A stretch of DNA of 64,000 bases from Nocardia flavorosea (GCF_015477805.1 NZ_JADLQL010000004.1:124001-188000), one strand, 5' to 3'. Numbered from the stretch's first letter, positions 9,464 to 19,553 are shown. The notes: a model not told the origin generated them from the sequence alone. A program made the numbers and translations.

Positions 9464-10051
9464 GTGCGGAAACGGACCCGGCTCGCCCTCGGTGCGATAA
9501 CGCTGTTGCTGCTGTGGGGCGAATGGACGAACTGGCGCGCCTCGCGCAGCCTGACCGGCTCCGCGACCGGCGGGTCGGAAGCCGTCCTCGTTCTCGGATA
9601 CCGCAACGGCGGGGACCGCGCCAACGCCATGAACCGCTGGCGGGTACGGGCCGGCCTGCGATCTCTCGACCCGGGCGCGGCCGGGACCAGGTTGATCCTG
9701 GCGGGCGGAGCCTGTGCGGGCCCACGGTCGGAGGCCGCGCTCATGGCCGACTACGCCACCGGCGCGCGCGGGTACCGCGGTGAACTGGTACTCGAAGAAC
9801 AGAGCCGCAGCACCTGGCAGAACATCGCGTTCGCAGTCCCCTATCTGGTGGATGTGGACCAGATCAAAATCGTCTCGTTGCCCGTCCACGCAGCGAAGGC
9901 ACGCCGGTATCTGGCACGGCAGCGCCCGGATCTGGCGCACCGCCTGACCCGGGGTGCGGAGTACCGGTTCGGGGAATGGATGCCGTTGAAGCCGCTGGTG
10001 ACCCTCTATGCACTGGTGAAGCACGGCCGCACCGCACACTCTGTGGCGTAA
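9464..10051 (+). CDS. YdcF-like membrane-anchored protein (DUF218)
   Basis: A 195-residue protein with a single N-terminal membrane segment (about 6-20) and a DUF218/YdcF fold: AVLVLGYRNGGDRAN, LILAGGACAGPRSEA and a LEEQSRSTWQNI segment, the equivalents of the VLG, GG and E..S.sT.EN motifs of the family. YdcF-like proteins include SanA/ElyC factors linked to envelope or lipid-carrier metabolism. The start is GTG 9464. A second YdcF-like gene lies at 55845-56543. Confidence 0.78.
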   Translation: MRKRTRLALGAITLLLLWGEWTNWRASRSLTGSATGGSEAVLVLGYRNGGDRANAMNRWRVRAGLRSLDPGAAGTRLILAGGACAGPRSEAALMADYATGARGYRGELVLEEQSRSTWQNIAFAVPYLVDVDQIKIVSLPVHAAKARRYLARQRPDLAHRLTRGAEYRFGEWMPLKPLVTLYALVKHGRTAHSVA

Positions 10052-10172
10052 ACCGTTCGCTCCCGACGAGTTACGAGACGCCAACAAGAAATACGCCGTT
10101 GTCCCACACTGCGGCCCTCCGTTATTGCGTGCCACACTCGGGTAGTCCGACGTATGACGAGAAAGGCACTGT

Positions 10173-10604
10173 ATGCGTAAATCCATCCGGCTGTTCAGCT
10201 CCACCGCAATTGCGGGTATCGCCGGTCTGGCGACGGTACTCGCGGCGCCGGGCGCCGGCGCGGAGGTCACCGACGTGAGAGTTGCTGCCGGACCGGAAGG
10301 ACTGCGGGTCGGTTGCAGCTATACAGTGACGGCCACGGTCGACGCGCCACCGTCCGAGGCGGGCGAGGTCACGATCATCAACAGCGGCGGCGGGGTACCC
10401 GGCGGTGGCGTCCGCCTCGGACAAGCCACGTACCACCCCGAGAACGGGACGGCCACGTTCGCCTGGACGCCCGAGTACACGGGCCGTCAGAACATCACCG
10501 CACAGCAGTTCACTCCGGGCCGGTACACCTCCGCGAAATACCTCGAGGTCGATGTGATCGGATACGGTGTCGGCGCCGGAAGTACCTGCCTGCCACTCCC
10601 CTGA
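10173..10604 (+). CDS. Secreted protein with Ig-like fold features, unknown function
   Basis: A 143-residue protein with a clear Sec signal peptide (basic MRKSIR, hydrophobic core, cleavage likely after PGAGA near residue 30). The mature part is short, beta-rich (alternating V/T/Y), and has two cysteines (about 48 and 138) that could bridge. The YTVTATVDAP and ATFAWTPEYTG segments resemble bacterial Ig-like repeats. I do not recognise a specific family. It is followed by a terminator shared with the convergent porin gene. Confidence 0.75.
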   Translation: MRKSIRLFSSTAIAGIAGLATVLAAPGAGAEVTDVRVAAGPEGLRVGCSYTVTATVDAPPSEAGEVTIINSGGGVPGGGVRLGQATYHPENGTATFAWTPEYTGRQNITAQQFTPGRYTSAKYLEVDVIGYGVGAGSTCLPLP

Positions 10605-10613
10605 GCCCGTGCC

Positions 10614-10653
10614 GTCGATGGTGGTTGCCGCACACCGGCAAACCACCATCGAC
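10614..10653. terminator. Bidirectional terminator between secreted protein and porin genes
   Basis: A 13-bp perfect stem (GTCGATGGTGGTT / AACCACCATCGAC) with a 14-base loop, lying 10 bases after one stop codon and 41 bases from the other. The genes are convergent, so one hairpin could serve both. Confidence 0.65.
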
Positions 10654-10693
10654 TCGGCGCCGAATCGGTCGGCGCACCTGCGGCGGCCCCGGT

Positions 10694-11395
10694 TCAGAAC
10701 TCGAACGGTGTGCCGTAGCCGGTGGTCTGGGCGGTGCCGCCTGGAGTCTGCGCAGTGACGGTGACAAAGGGCATGGCCGAAGCCGGGGAGAGACATCCGT
10801 CGACGTTCAGCGGGGTGCCGGCGTGGGCGAAGGCATACGGGAACGTCGTTTCCGGGGTCAGCTCGGTCTCGCCGACCACCACCGGCGCCACCGTACCGGG
10901 CGCCAGGTTGACCCCCACTTCCCCGGCGAGCGCGGATTCGACACCGACGCTCGGCTCTACGCCGATGAGCGGCGCGATCGTGACGACCGGCGCCGCGCCC
11001 TCTTCGAAGGTGGTGGCGACCTCGAGTTCCGTATAGGGCGCGATCGAGGCCCCGCCACCGATTTCCGGGACGATCGCGATCGAAACTCCCTCGGACACAT
11101 CCACCGCGCATCCGACCAGATAACCCGCCACGATCCGTCCGCCCTGCAACTGCGGCGCCCCGTCGAGGGCGACCGAGAAGTTCCCGGACACCTTGGTGGC
11201 ATGACTGAACGGAACACCGGCCGAGATATCCCCGGCGGGGGCCGAGTTCGTCGCATCCACCGAGGCGATCAGGCGCATCCCGCCGACGCCGATTTCGCCG
11301 GGCGCGGCCCGGGCCGGTGTGCCGAGGGCGGCAGCGGCGGCGGCCACTGACGCTACGGTGATCGCTGCCGCGATACAGGAATGCTTGCGGTTCAT
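10694..11395 (-). CDS. MspA family porin
   Basis: A 233-residue protein with a signal peptide (MNRKHSCIAAA..., cleavage after PARAA near residue 30) and the beta-rich, Gly/Val-rich body of MspA porins, including the GYLVGCAVDVS and FAHAGTPLNVDGC segments with the family's cysteine pair. MspA proteins form octameric channels across the mycolic-acid outer membrane and admit small hydrophilic solutes. ATG 11395 is preferred; the in-frame upstream extension is arginine-rich and not signal-like. The presence of this porin is strong evidence for a mycolate-type envelope. Confidence 0.88.
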   Translation of the reverse strand: MNRKHSCIAAAITVASVAAAAAALGTPARAAPGEIGVGGMRLIASVDATNSAPAGDISAGVPFSHATKVSGNFSVALDGAPQLQGGRIVAGYLVGCAVDVSEGVSIAIVPEIGGGASIAPYTELEVATTFEEGAAPVVTIAPLIGVEPSVGVESALAGEVGVNLAPGTVAPVVVGETELTPETTFPYAFAHAGTPLNVDGCLSPASAMPFVTVTAQTPGGTAQTTGYGTPFEF

Positions 11396-11721
11396 CGCGC
11401 TCCAGTCGAGTGGGCATCGAAGCGAACGTGGCAAACGGGTCGGCATCAGCGAGTCGGGTCCGGAGGCAGTGCTGTGGTGCTTGCGCCTGCGCTTCGGTAG
11501 ACGGGCCCGGCTCCGGTCTCGCTCATGCCCGATATGCGGCGCAGCCGGGCATCGCTGTCCGGCGTGCGCAGACCGGAAGAATACCGTCTGCGCAGTTCAA
11601 CGGCTCGGGACGCTCCGGCGAGTCGCCGGCGAATCCTGGACTACGGGGCGATCGGCCCGATCCCACCAGCCGACGATCCCGGAGAAGTGGCCACGCCGGG
11701 ATCGACGGCCGGCACCGCGAG
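11396..11721. other. Intergenic region upstream of the porin gene
   Basis: A 326-base spacer between two minus-strand genes. I see no supported coding frame or strong hairpin in it; it probably holds the porin promoter. Confidence 0.3.
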
Positions 11722-12702
11722 TCAGTGAACGCCCAGCGCTGCCAGGATCATCGGACGAGCGGTGCCGATGGCCTGTTCCCAGTAGGGCCAGGTGTGCGTG
11801 CCGTTGCCGATATCGACGCGTGCGGCGATGCCCAGGGATGCGGCGCGGTCGGCGAAGATCCGGGCGGCGGTCATGGCCATCGCCTCGAGCCCCATCGCGT
11901 TCACGGTGTTCCCCGCCCCGTAGGGCACATCGGGAAGTCCGGGCACGCCGTTGCCGGCCGAAATGTACAGGGGCAGGCCGCGTAGCAGTTCGGCCTGCAC
12001 GGTCGGGTCGTGGCGACGCCACGCCGGGTCACTCGGCGGGCCCCACATATCGTCCACATCGAACCGGCCCTCATCCCACATCGCGGCGCGCACCGCCTCG
12101 TTCCACATCGGGAAGGTCGGATTCACGAAACCGGAGAAGGAACCGGCGAACCGGAACTGATCGCGGTGGTGTGCGGCCAGTGTCAGCGCCGCCCCACCAC
12201 CCATGGAAGCGCCGACGACGGCGTTGTTCGTCCGCGAAACCCCGTACCGCGCCAGAAAGGCGGGCAGCTCTTCGGTGAGGAAGGTTTCCCATTTGTACGT
12301 GGTGGTCTGACCGTTGGTACTGCTGGGCCGATACCAGTCGGCGTAGAAGCTGGAATGCCCGCCGACCGGGAAGACCAGGGTGACATCGTCGCCGGCGAAC
12401 CGTTTCAACACATCGGTATCGCTGACCCACTGATTGTGATCATGCGGCGCCCGCAGTCCGTCGAGCACATACAGCGCCGAACTACCGCCCCGCGCCGCCC
12501 ATTGCACCTGCACCTCGATCGGCCCCATCCCCGAGGGCACCACGAGCTCCTGATACCCACCGGCCGGGGCCCGCAGCACCGGAGCGCGAACCGGCGCCGC
12601 GGCCACCACTGCCCCACCGAACCAGGTCGCCAGCAGTATCGCCGCAACCACCACACCGAATTTCCGCAACCGCCCCCGCGCAGCCGGATTCCCTGCTCGC
12701 AC
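11722..12702 (-). CDS. Antigen 85-like mycolyltransferase
   Basis: A 326-residue secreted esterase of the antigen 85 family, which transfers mycolates between trehalose monomycolate and arabinogalactan outside the membrane. It has a basic N-terminus and hydrophobic segment (about 12-36), the diagnostic HSSFYADWYRP block, a KWETFLTEELP helix, the nucleophile in GASMGGG and the catalytic His in GTHTWPYW. The start is GTG 12702. It is transcribed alone, 277 bases from a divergent esterase. Several paralogues are usual in Nocardia, so the exact orthologue cannot be named. Confidence 0.9.
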   Translation of the reverse strand: MRAGNPAARGRLRKFGVVVAAILLATWFGGAVVAAAPVRAPVLRAPAGGYQELVVPSGMGPIEVQVQWAARGGSSALYVLDGLRAPHDHNQWVSDTDVLKRFAGDDVTLVFPVGGHSSFYADWYRPSSTNGQTTTYKWETFLTEELPAFLARYGVSRTNNAVVGASMGGGAALTLAAHHRDQFRFAGSFSGFVNPTFPMWNEAVRAAMWDEGRFDVDDMWGPPSDPAWRRHDPTVQAELLRGLPLYISAGNGVPGLPDVPYGAGNTVNAMGLEAMAMTAARIFADRAASLGIAARVDIGNGTHTWPYWEQAIGTARPMILAALGVH

Positions 12703-12979
12703 TCCGTACCCCGTATTCAGTCTCGTCTCGTATTCGAGCAGAACGCTACCGAACCGGCCGGAATTCCGCCCATACGGTTATCGGCGGCGGTCGCAGCGCT
12801 CATTTGCCCGGGATGGCTTGCAGCTACCGGTGAGCGACCGTGATCCGAATGACGGTGAACGCGAAATTCGCTGTGCGACAGCAGTTTACATCCAGTTAAT
12901 CGACCGATTCCGGTCCGGAAATCCCGCATTTCTGAGTAGTGTGCGGAGCGCAAGACTGATCGCACACAAGGAGTTCGGT

Positions 12980-13864
12980 GTGGCGTCCTCACTGAAGAAG
13001 AATCTGGCAGTACTGTTCGGCGCTTCCTGCACAGCCCTCTCACTCGCCCTGTCCGTAGCGGCTCCCGTCCACGCCGACGAAGAACCAGGGGGTGCGGCCG
13101 TCGCCTGCTCGACAACGCCGACCGGAAACACCAGCCGGCGGGTCGACAATTTCGACGGCCGGTACTACCGCGTCTACGTGCCCGCCGGGATACCCGCCGC
13201 CGGGGCGCCACTGGTGGTCGCCATCCATGGCGGTCTGGGCAGTCCCGAGGGGATCGAGGCCCAATCGGGCTGGAACGCGGTCGCCCGGCAACAGAAGGCA
13301 ATCGTGGTCTATCCGCGCGGCAGCAAACCGGAGGGCTCGGGCTGGGGCTGGGATGCCGGCGCGGGCGCCTATGACAACACCCATATCAAAAAAGTCGTCG
13401 CGGACGTCCGCACGAAGTACTGCGTGAATCCGAATCGCATCCATCTCTCCGGCCACTCCAACGGCGGGCAGATGGCGTCCCGGGTGGCCTGCGAGGACCC
13501 GGCGCCGAATCCGGGCATCTTCGCCTCCGGTGCGGTGTACGCACCCGCTCCCCCGCCCACGGGCTGCAATCCGGCACGCGCGATCTCCTGGGGCGTTTTC
13601 GCCTCGGCAGCAGACCTCACCGTCCCCGAACCCATCGCCTACAGCCATGTCATGTACTGGAGCTGGGAAAACCGTCCCTGCCAGAACGAGCAGGCGGACG
13701 GCGGCACCGACGTCAAGGACTCCAGGCGCTGGGACTGCGCCTCCGGTACCCGGGTCCTGTGGCGGGTCTACAACGACGGCGGCCACAACTGGCCGCCGGA
13801 GCCGCGGCGCACCGAAATCCTCAACCGGATGTGGACGCTGTTCCAGGCCCATCCCCGCCCCTGA
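12980..13864 (+). CDS. Secreted PHB-depolymerase-family esterase
   Basis: A 294-residue polyhydroxybutyrate-depolymerase/feruloyl-esterase-like protein. It has a signal peptide (LKKN..., hydrophobic core, cleavage after PVHA near residue 32), an oxyanion segment VVAIHGGLG, the nucleophile in GHSNGGQ and a C-terminal GGHNWP histidine. Five or more cysteines suggest disulfides outside the cell. GTG 12980 is chosen because AAGGAG lies 6 bases upstream and the signal peptide begins there; a longer in-frame start has no such support. The natural ester substrate is unknown. Confidence 0.85.
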   Translation: MASSLKKNLAVLFGASCTALSLALSVAAPVHADEEPGGAAVACSTTPTGNTSRRVDNFDGRYYRVYVPAGIPAAGAPLVVAIHGGLGSPEGIEAQSGWNAVARQQKAIVVYPRGSKPEGSGWGWDAGAGAYDNTHIKKVVADVRTKYCVNPNRIHLSGHSNGGQMASRVACEDPAPNPGIFASGAVYAPAPPPTGCNPARAISWGVFASAADLTVPEPIAYSHVMYWSWENRPCQNEQADGGTDVKDSRRWDCASGTRVLWRVYNDGGHNWPPEPRRTEILNRMWTLFQAHPRP

Positions 13865-14035
13865 CGCCACCGATCGGCCGCGTCCGACGGGCGCGGCCGG
13901 ACCGACTCCGCAAAAATACGTGCCAGTAGCCCCCACACGCTGTGCATTTTCGCGCAGTGAGGAGGCAGACTGGCCCAAACGTAACCCGCAACCCCGCCCG
14001 ACCGGGCTCGTGCTTGCGCAGGAAGGAGTCGGCGA

Positions 14036-17000
14036 GTGTTCAACCGCATCGCCATCGTTAACCGTGGAGAGTCCGCCATGCGGCTCATCCACGCCGCCCG
14101 GGATCTGTCCGCCGAAACCGGGCAACCCATCGAAACGATCGCCCTGTACACCGACGTCGACCGGAACGCGACGTTCGTACGGGAAGCCGATGTGACCTAT
14201 GACCTCGGCCCGGCATCCGCACGCCCGTACCTGGACCTGAAGGTCCTGCGCAACGCACTGCTGGCGACGAAGGCGGACGCCGCCTGGGTCGGCTGGGGCT
14301 TCGTCGCCGAGGATCCGGCGTTCGCGGAACTGTGCGAAGAGATCGGCGTGACCTTCGTCGGCCCCAGCCCGGAGGCCATGCGCAAACTCGGCGACAAGAT
14401 CGGCGCGAAGCTGATCGCCGAGGAGGTCGGCGTACCGGTGGCGCCGTGGAGCCGCGGCGCGGTCGAATCGCTCGACGATGCGCTGGCCGCCGCGAGCGAT
14501 ATCGGTTACCCGCTGATGTTGAAGGCGACAGCCGGCGGCGGCGGCCGCGGTATCCGGGTGATCACGAACGAATCCGAACTCGCCGACGCCTACGAACGCA
14601 CCCGGCAGGAGGCCGTGCGTGCGTTCGGCAGCGGCGTGGTGTTCCTGGAACGGCTGGTCACCGGCGCCCGCCACGTCGAGGTCCAGGTGATCGCGGACGG
14701 TCAGGGCACCGCGTGGGCACTCGGTGTGCGCGACTGCTCGGTACAGCGGCGCAACCAGAAGATCATCGAGGAATCGGCTTCGCCGGTGCTGAGCCCGGAG
14801 CAGGCGGCCGAACTGAAGGCCTCGGCCGAACGGCTCGCGATCGCGGTCGGCTATCGCGGCGCGGCGACCGTCGAATTCCTCTACCACCCCGGTGAGCAGC
14901 TGTTCGCGTTCCTGGAGGTCAATACCCGGCTGCAGGTCGAGCACCCCATCACCGAGTACACCACCGGTGTCGATCTGGTCCGGGCGCAGCTGCATGTCGC
15001 CTCCGGCGGCAAGCTCGAGGGTGAGCCGCCGGCCGAACGCGGCCACGCCATCGAGGCGCGGCTCAACGCCGAGGATCCCGACCGTGATTTCGCGCCCGCC
15101 CCCGGGCGTATCGCGCACCTGGACCTGCCCGCCGGCCCCGGTATCCGCGTCGATACCGGCGTCAGCGAGGGCGATACCATCCCGGCCGATTTCGATTCGA
15201 TGATCGCCAAGATCATCGCCTACGGCAGCAACCGTGAGCAGGCGCTGGGCCGGCTGCGCCGCGCGGTCGCGCAGACCCGGGTGATCATCGAGGGCGGCGC
15301 CACCAACAAGAGCTTCGTCCTCGACCTGCTGGACCAGCCCGAGGTGATCGACGCCAGCGCCGATACCGGCTGGATCGACCGGGTACGCGGCGAAGGCCGG
15401 CTGGTCTCGCAACGGCACTCCAGCGCCGCCCTGGCCGCCGCCGCCATCGACGCCTACGAAGAAGAAGAGCAGGTCGAACAGCATCGGCTGCTGTCCACCG
15501 CCGCCGGTGGCCGCCCCCAGGTCCAGCACGACAGCGGACGGCCGCTCGACCTGAAGTTGCGCGGCGCGAGCTACCGGGTGCGGGTCGCCCGGATCGGTGC
15601 GCACCGGTTCCGGGTCGGGATCGAGGCGGGCGCCGACAGCCGCACCGCCGATGTCGACCTCGAACGTTTCGACCGGCACACCGGGCAGATCGTGGTCAAC
15701 GGTGTGCGGTATCGCCTGATCACCGGCACGCACGGTCCGGTCCACCTGGTCGATATCGACGGCGTGACCCACCGCATCAGCCGCGACGAAGGCGGTGTCG
15801 TCCGTTCGCCCGCCCCGGCGCTGGTGGTCGCGACCCCGCTGGAGGCCGGTGCCGAGGTCGAGGCCGGCGCCCCGGTGCTGGTGCTGGAAAGCATGAAGAT
15901 GGAGACGGTGCTGCGAGCGCCGTTCCGGGGCCGGGTGAAGGAGATCGGTGTCTCCGTCGGCACCCAGGTGGAGACGGGTGCGCCGCTGCTGCGCCTGGAA
16001 CCGCTCGCCGACGACGACGCGGCCGGGGAAACCTCGGCCACCGTATCGGTCGAGCTGGATCTGCCCGCCGAATCCGGCCAGGTCCTGCCACACGAGCGGA
16101 TGTCCCGCGGCCGCCAGGACCTGCGCAGCCTGCTGCTGGGCTTCGATGTCGACCCGCACGACGACCGCCGGGTCCTCGACGACTACCTCGCCGCGCGCCG
16201 GGCGGCCGTCGCGGACAATCACCGGCCGCTGGCCGAGGAACTCGACCTGATGCAGGTGTTCGCCGACCTGGCCGAACTCAGCCACAACCGGTCGTTCGAC
16301 GACGACGGCGGCGGCCGCAGCCATGTGCACAGTGCCCGCGAATACTTCCACACCTATCTGCAGAGCCTCGATGTCGAGCGGGCCGGGCTGCCGGAGTCGT
16401 ATCGGGCGAAGCTCGCCGCGGCGCTCGGGCACTACGGTGTCACCGAACTGGATCGCACCCCGGATCTCGAGGCCGCGGTCTTCCGGATCTTCCTCGCCCA
16501 GCAGCGGCCCGCCGATACCGTCGAGGTGATCTCGACGCTGCTGCGTGAATGGCTGAACGAGCCGATGCCCGACCGGGCGCTGCGGGAGCCCGTCGGCCTC
16601 GCCCTGGAACGCCTCGTCGCGGCGACCCAGGTGCGTTTCCCGGTGATCGCCGACCTCACCCGCGGTCTGGTGTTCGCCTGGTACGGCCAGCCGGTGCTGC
16701 GCCGCAACCGCGCCCGCGTCTACACCGACACCCGCAAGAACCTCAGCTACCTCGACGCCAACCCGGACGCCGCCGACCGCAGCGAACGGATCGCGCAGAT
16801 GGTGAGCGCCACCGAACCGCTGGTGCGGTTGCTGGGCCAGCGGCTTTCGCGGGGTTCCGCGGACAACACGGCGATGCTGGAGGTGCTGACCCGCCGCTAC
16901 TACGGCAACAAGGACCTCACCGATGTCCGCACCCGGCAGGCCGGCGGTTGCACCTTCGTCGTCGCCGAACGCAAGGGCGTGAACCTGGTCTCGGCCGCGG

Positions 17001-19501
17001 TGAGCTTCGATTCCCTCGCCGAGACCGTGCGCGGGCTGGCCGAACTGGGCACCGGAACCGCATCCATCGAGGCGGATATCTACCTGTCCTGGGAGAATCA
17101 GCCCGAGGATTTCGAGACTATGGCGGCCGCGCTGCACGAGGTGCTGAATGCGCAGCCGCTGCCCAATTCGGTCCATCGGATCACCGCCACCGTCGCCGGC
17201 AGCGATAACGCGGTCATGCACTATCACTTCACCTTCCGCCCGTCGGCCACCGGCCTGGACGAGGAACACCTCATCCGCGGCCTGCACCCGTATATCGCGC
17301 AGCGGATGCAGATGAAGCGGCTGCACAAATTCGATCTCACCCAGCTGCCGTCCTCGGACAACGAGGAGGTGTACCTGTTCCGGTGTGTGGCCAAGGAGAA
17401 TCCGGCCGACGAACGTCTCGTCGCGTTCGCCCAGGTCCGCGACCTGACCGCGCTGCGCGATCACGACGGCCGGCTGGTCACCCTGCCGACCGCCGAGAGC
17501 ACCATCGCCACCTGCCTCGATTCGATCCGACGAGCGCAGGCCGGGCGGCCGGCGGCCAAACGGCTGCAGACCAACCGCATCGTCATGTACATCTGGCCCA
17601 CGATCGACGTCACCCGCGGCGAGCTGGAGAAAATCGTCGAGCGGGTGCGCCCGACCACGGTCGGCGCCGGGCTGGAGGAGATCCTGCTCATCGCCCGCCA
17701 GCCCGATCCGAGAACCGGGGCCCTGGTCAAACTGGCGTTGCGGATCACCTTCGACGCGATCGGCGGCACCCAGGTCGTCGTCGGTGAGCGGTCCGACGAA
17801 CCGGTGGAGCCGCTGGACGAATACCGCCAGAAGGTGCTGCGGGCGGCCGGGCGCAATGCCGTGTACCCGTACGAATTGACCGATCAGCTCGGCGATTTCA
17901 CCGAATACGATCTCGACGCCGAGCACGCGCTGGTGCCGGTCGACCGGCCGAAGGGCCGCAACACCGCGGCGATCGTCGCCGGTGTGGTGACCACCCCGAC
18001 CGACCGGTACCCGGAAGGCATCACCCGCGTGGTGCTGCTCGGCGATCCCACGAAATCGCTGGGCGCGCTGTCGGAACCGGAATGCCGCCGGATCATCGGC
18101 GCGCTCGATCTGGCCGACCGGATGCAGGTCCCGTTGGAGTGGTACGCGCTGTCCTCCGGTGCCCGGATCTCGATGACCTCCGGCACCGAGAACATGGACT
18201 GGGTGGCCGCGGCGCTCAAACGTATCGTCGAGTTCACCCAGGCCGGCCGCGAGATCAATATCGTGGTCGCGGGGATCAATGTCGGCGCCCAGCCGTACTG
18301 GAACGCCGAAGCCACCATGCTCATGCACACCAAGGGCATCCTGGTGATGACCCCGGATTCGGCCATGGTGCTCACCGGTAAACAGTCGCTGGACTTCTCC
18401 GGCGGCGTATCGGCCGAGGACAACTTCGGTATCGGCGGCTATGACCGCGTGATGGGCCCGAATGGCCAGGCCCAGTACTGGGCGCCGAACCTCACCGCCG
18501 CCCGCGGTGTCCTGATGTCGCATTACGATCACACCTACGTGGCGCCCGGCGAGCAGTCCCCGCGGCGGGCCACCACCACCGACCCGGTGGATCGCGATAT
18601 CTCCGACTTCCCGCATGTGCTGGCGGACAGCGGTTTCACCACCGTCGGCGAAATCTTCTCCCCCACCGCCAACCCGGACCGCAAGAAGCCGTTCGATATC
18701 CGGACCGTTATGCGGGCACTGTCCGACCAGGACCACGATGTGCTCGAACGCTGGGCCGGCATGGCCGACGCCGAAACCGCCGTCGTCCAGGACGTCCACC
18801 TGGGCGGTATCCCGGTCTGCCTGCTGGGTATCGAATCCCAGAGCATCCCGCGGCGCGGTTTCCCGGCGACCGACGGCCCCGACACCTACACCGCGGGCAC
18901 CCTGTTCCCGCAGTCGTCGAAGAAGGCCGCGCGGGCGATCAACGCGGCCAGCGGCAACCGCCCGCTGGTGGTCCTGGCGAACCTGTCCGGGTTCGACGGT
19001 TCCCCGGAATCGATGCGCAAACTGCAACTCGAGTACGGCGCCGAAATCGGCCGCGCCATCGTCAATTTCGACGGGCCGATCGTGTTCTGCGTGATCTCCC
19101 GCTACCACGGTGGCGCGTTCGTGGTGTTCTCGAAGGCCCTGAACCCGAATATGACGGTCCTGGCCATCGAAGGCTCCTTCGCCTCGGTCCTCGGCGGCGC
19201 CCCCGCCGCGGCTGTCGTATTCGCGGGCGAGGTCGGCAAACGCACCGCCACCGACGCCCGGGTCCGCGACCTGGAACAGCGCGCGGCGAACGCGGGCGGC
19301 ACCGAACGCGCCGCTCTCACCGCCGAACTCGACGAACTGCGCTCCTCGGTCCGCGCCGAGAAACTGGGCGAGGTCGCCGCGGAATTCGACGGTGTGCACA
19401 GCATCCAGCGCGCCGTAGAGGTCGGCTCGGTGGACGCCATCATCCGCGCCGCCGAACTCCGCCCCCGCATCATCGAAGCCATCGAAGCCCGGCTCCGGTG
19501 A
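14036..19501 (+). CDS. Single-chain multidomain acyl-CoA carboxylase, eukaryote-like
   Basis: A 1821-residue biotin enzyme carrying all carboxylase activities in one chain. In order: biotin carboxylase (about 1-450) with the ATP-grasp loop KATAGGGGRGIR near 163-174 and EVNTRLQVEHP near 294; a BCCP domain (about 580-655) with biotin attachment at Lys621 in ESMKMET; a long central region (about 690-1270); and a carboxyltransferase (about 1280-1821) with the VVLANLSGFDGS and SFASVLGGAPAA motifs. The central region segment QMKRLHKFDLTQLPS and later YPYEL resemble the AC-central to CT transition of eukaryotic acetyl-CoA carboxylase. GTG 14036 follows GGAAGGAG. Two terminators follow. The substrate (acetyl-, propionyl- or longer acyl-CoA) cannot be read from sequence alone. 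Confidence 0.9.
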   Translation: MFNRIAIVNRGESAMRLIHAARDLSAETGQPIETIALYTDVDRNATFVREADVTYDLGPASARPYLDLKVLRNALLATKADAAWVGWGFVAEDPAFAELCEEIGVTFVGPSPEAMRKLGDKIGAKLIAEEVGVPVAPWSRGAVESLDDALAAASDIGYPLMLKATAGGGGRGIRVITNESELADAYERTRQEAVRAFGSGVVFLERLVTGARHVEVQVIADGQGTAWALGVRDCSVQRRNQKIIEESASPVLSPEQAAELKASAERLAIAVGYRGAATVEFLYHPGEQLFAFLEVNTRLQVEHPITEYTTGVDLVRAQLHVASGGKLEGEPPAERGHAIEARLNAEDPDRDFAPAPGRIAHLDLPAGPGIRVDTGVSEGDTIPADFDSMIAKIIAYGSNREQALGRLRRAVAQTRVIIEGGATNKSFVLDLLDQPEVIDASADTGWIDRVRGEGRLVSQRHSSAALAAAAIDAYEEEEQVEQHRLLSTAAGGRPQVQHDSGRPLDLKLRGASYRVRVARIGAHRFRVGIEAGADSRTADVDLERFDRHTGQIVVNGVRYRLITGTHGPVHLVDIDGVTHRISRDEGGVVRSPAPALVVATPLEAGAEVEAGAPVLVLESMKMETVLRAPFRGRVKEIGVSVGTQVETGAPLLRLEPLADDDAAGETSATVSVELDLPAESGQVLPHERMSRGRQDLRSLLLGFDVDPHDDRRVLDDYLAARRAAVADNHRPLAEELDLMQVFADLAELSHNRSFDDDGGGRSHVHSAREYFHTYLQSLDVERAGLPESYRAKLAAALGHYGVTELDRTPDLEAAVFRIFLAQQRPADTVEVISTLLREWLNEPMPDRALREPVGLALERLVAATQVRFPVIADLTRGLVFAWYGQPVLRRNRARVYTDTRKNLSYLDANPDAADRSERIAQMVSATEPLVRLLGQRLSRGSADNTAMLEVLTRRYYGNKDLTDVRTRQAGGCTFVVAERKGVNLVSAAVSFDSLAETVRGLAELGTGTASIEADIYLSWENQPEDFETMAAALHEVLNAQPLPNSVHRITATVAGSDNAVMHYHFTFRPSATGLDEEHLIRGLHPYIAQRMQMKRLHKFDLTQLPSSDNEEVYLFRCVAKENPADERLVAFAQVRDLTALRDHDGRLVTLPTAESTIATCLDSIRRAQAGRPAAKRLQTNRIVMYIWPTIDVTRGELEKIVERVRPTTVGAGLEEILLIARQPDPRTGALVKLALRITFDAIGGTQVVVGERSDEPVEPLDEYRQKVLRAAGRNAVYPYELTDQLGDFTEYDLDAEHALVPVDRPKGRNTAAIVAGVVTTPTDRYPEGITRVVLLGDPTKSLGALSEPECRRIIGALDLADRMQVPLEWYALSSGARISMTSGTENMDWVAAALKRIVEFTQAGREINIVVAGINVGAQPYWNAEATMLMHTKGILVMTPDSAMVLTGKQSLDFSGGVSAEDNFGIGGYDRVMGPNGQAQYWAPNLTAARGVLMSHYDHTYVAPGEQSPRRATTTDPVDRDISDFPHVLADSGFTTVGEIFSPTANPDRKKPFDIRTVMRALSDQDHDVLERWAGMADAETAVVQDVHLGGIPVCLLGIESQSIPRRGFPATDGPDTYTAGTLFPQSSKKAARAINAASGNRPLVVLANLSGFDGSPESMRKLQLEYGAEIGRAIVNFDGPIVFCVISRYHGGAFVVFSKALNPNMTVLAIEGSFASVLGGAPAAAVVFAGEVGKRTATDARVRDLEQRAANAGGTERAALTAELDELRSSVRAEKLGEVAAEFDGVHSIQRAVEVGSVDAIIRAAELRPRIIEAIEARLR

Positions 19502-19510
19502 TCTGATCGC

Positions 19511-19540
19511 GCGGTGCACCCGGTAGGCCGGGTGCACCGC
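19511..19540 (+). terminator. First terminator after the carboxylase gene
   Basis: A perfect 13-bp stem (GCGGTGCACCCGG / CCGGGTGCACCGC) with a 4-base loop, 9 bases after the carboxylase stop codon. Confidence 0.7.
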
Positions 19541-19553
19541 CCGAAGTCCTGCC

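Noticed and set aside
13040..19537. A 6.5-kb open frame of 2165 codons on the minus strand
   Set aside because: It is exactly antisense to the carboxylase gene. Codon bias of a high-GC gene removes stops from the opposite strand; the translation is low-complexity and matches no family.
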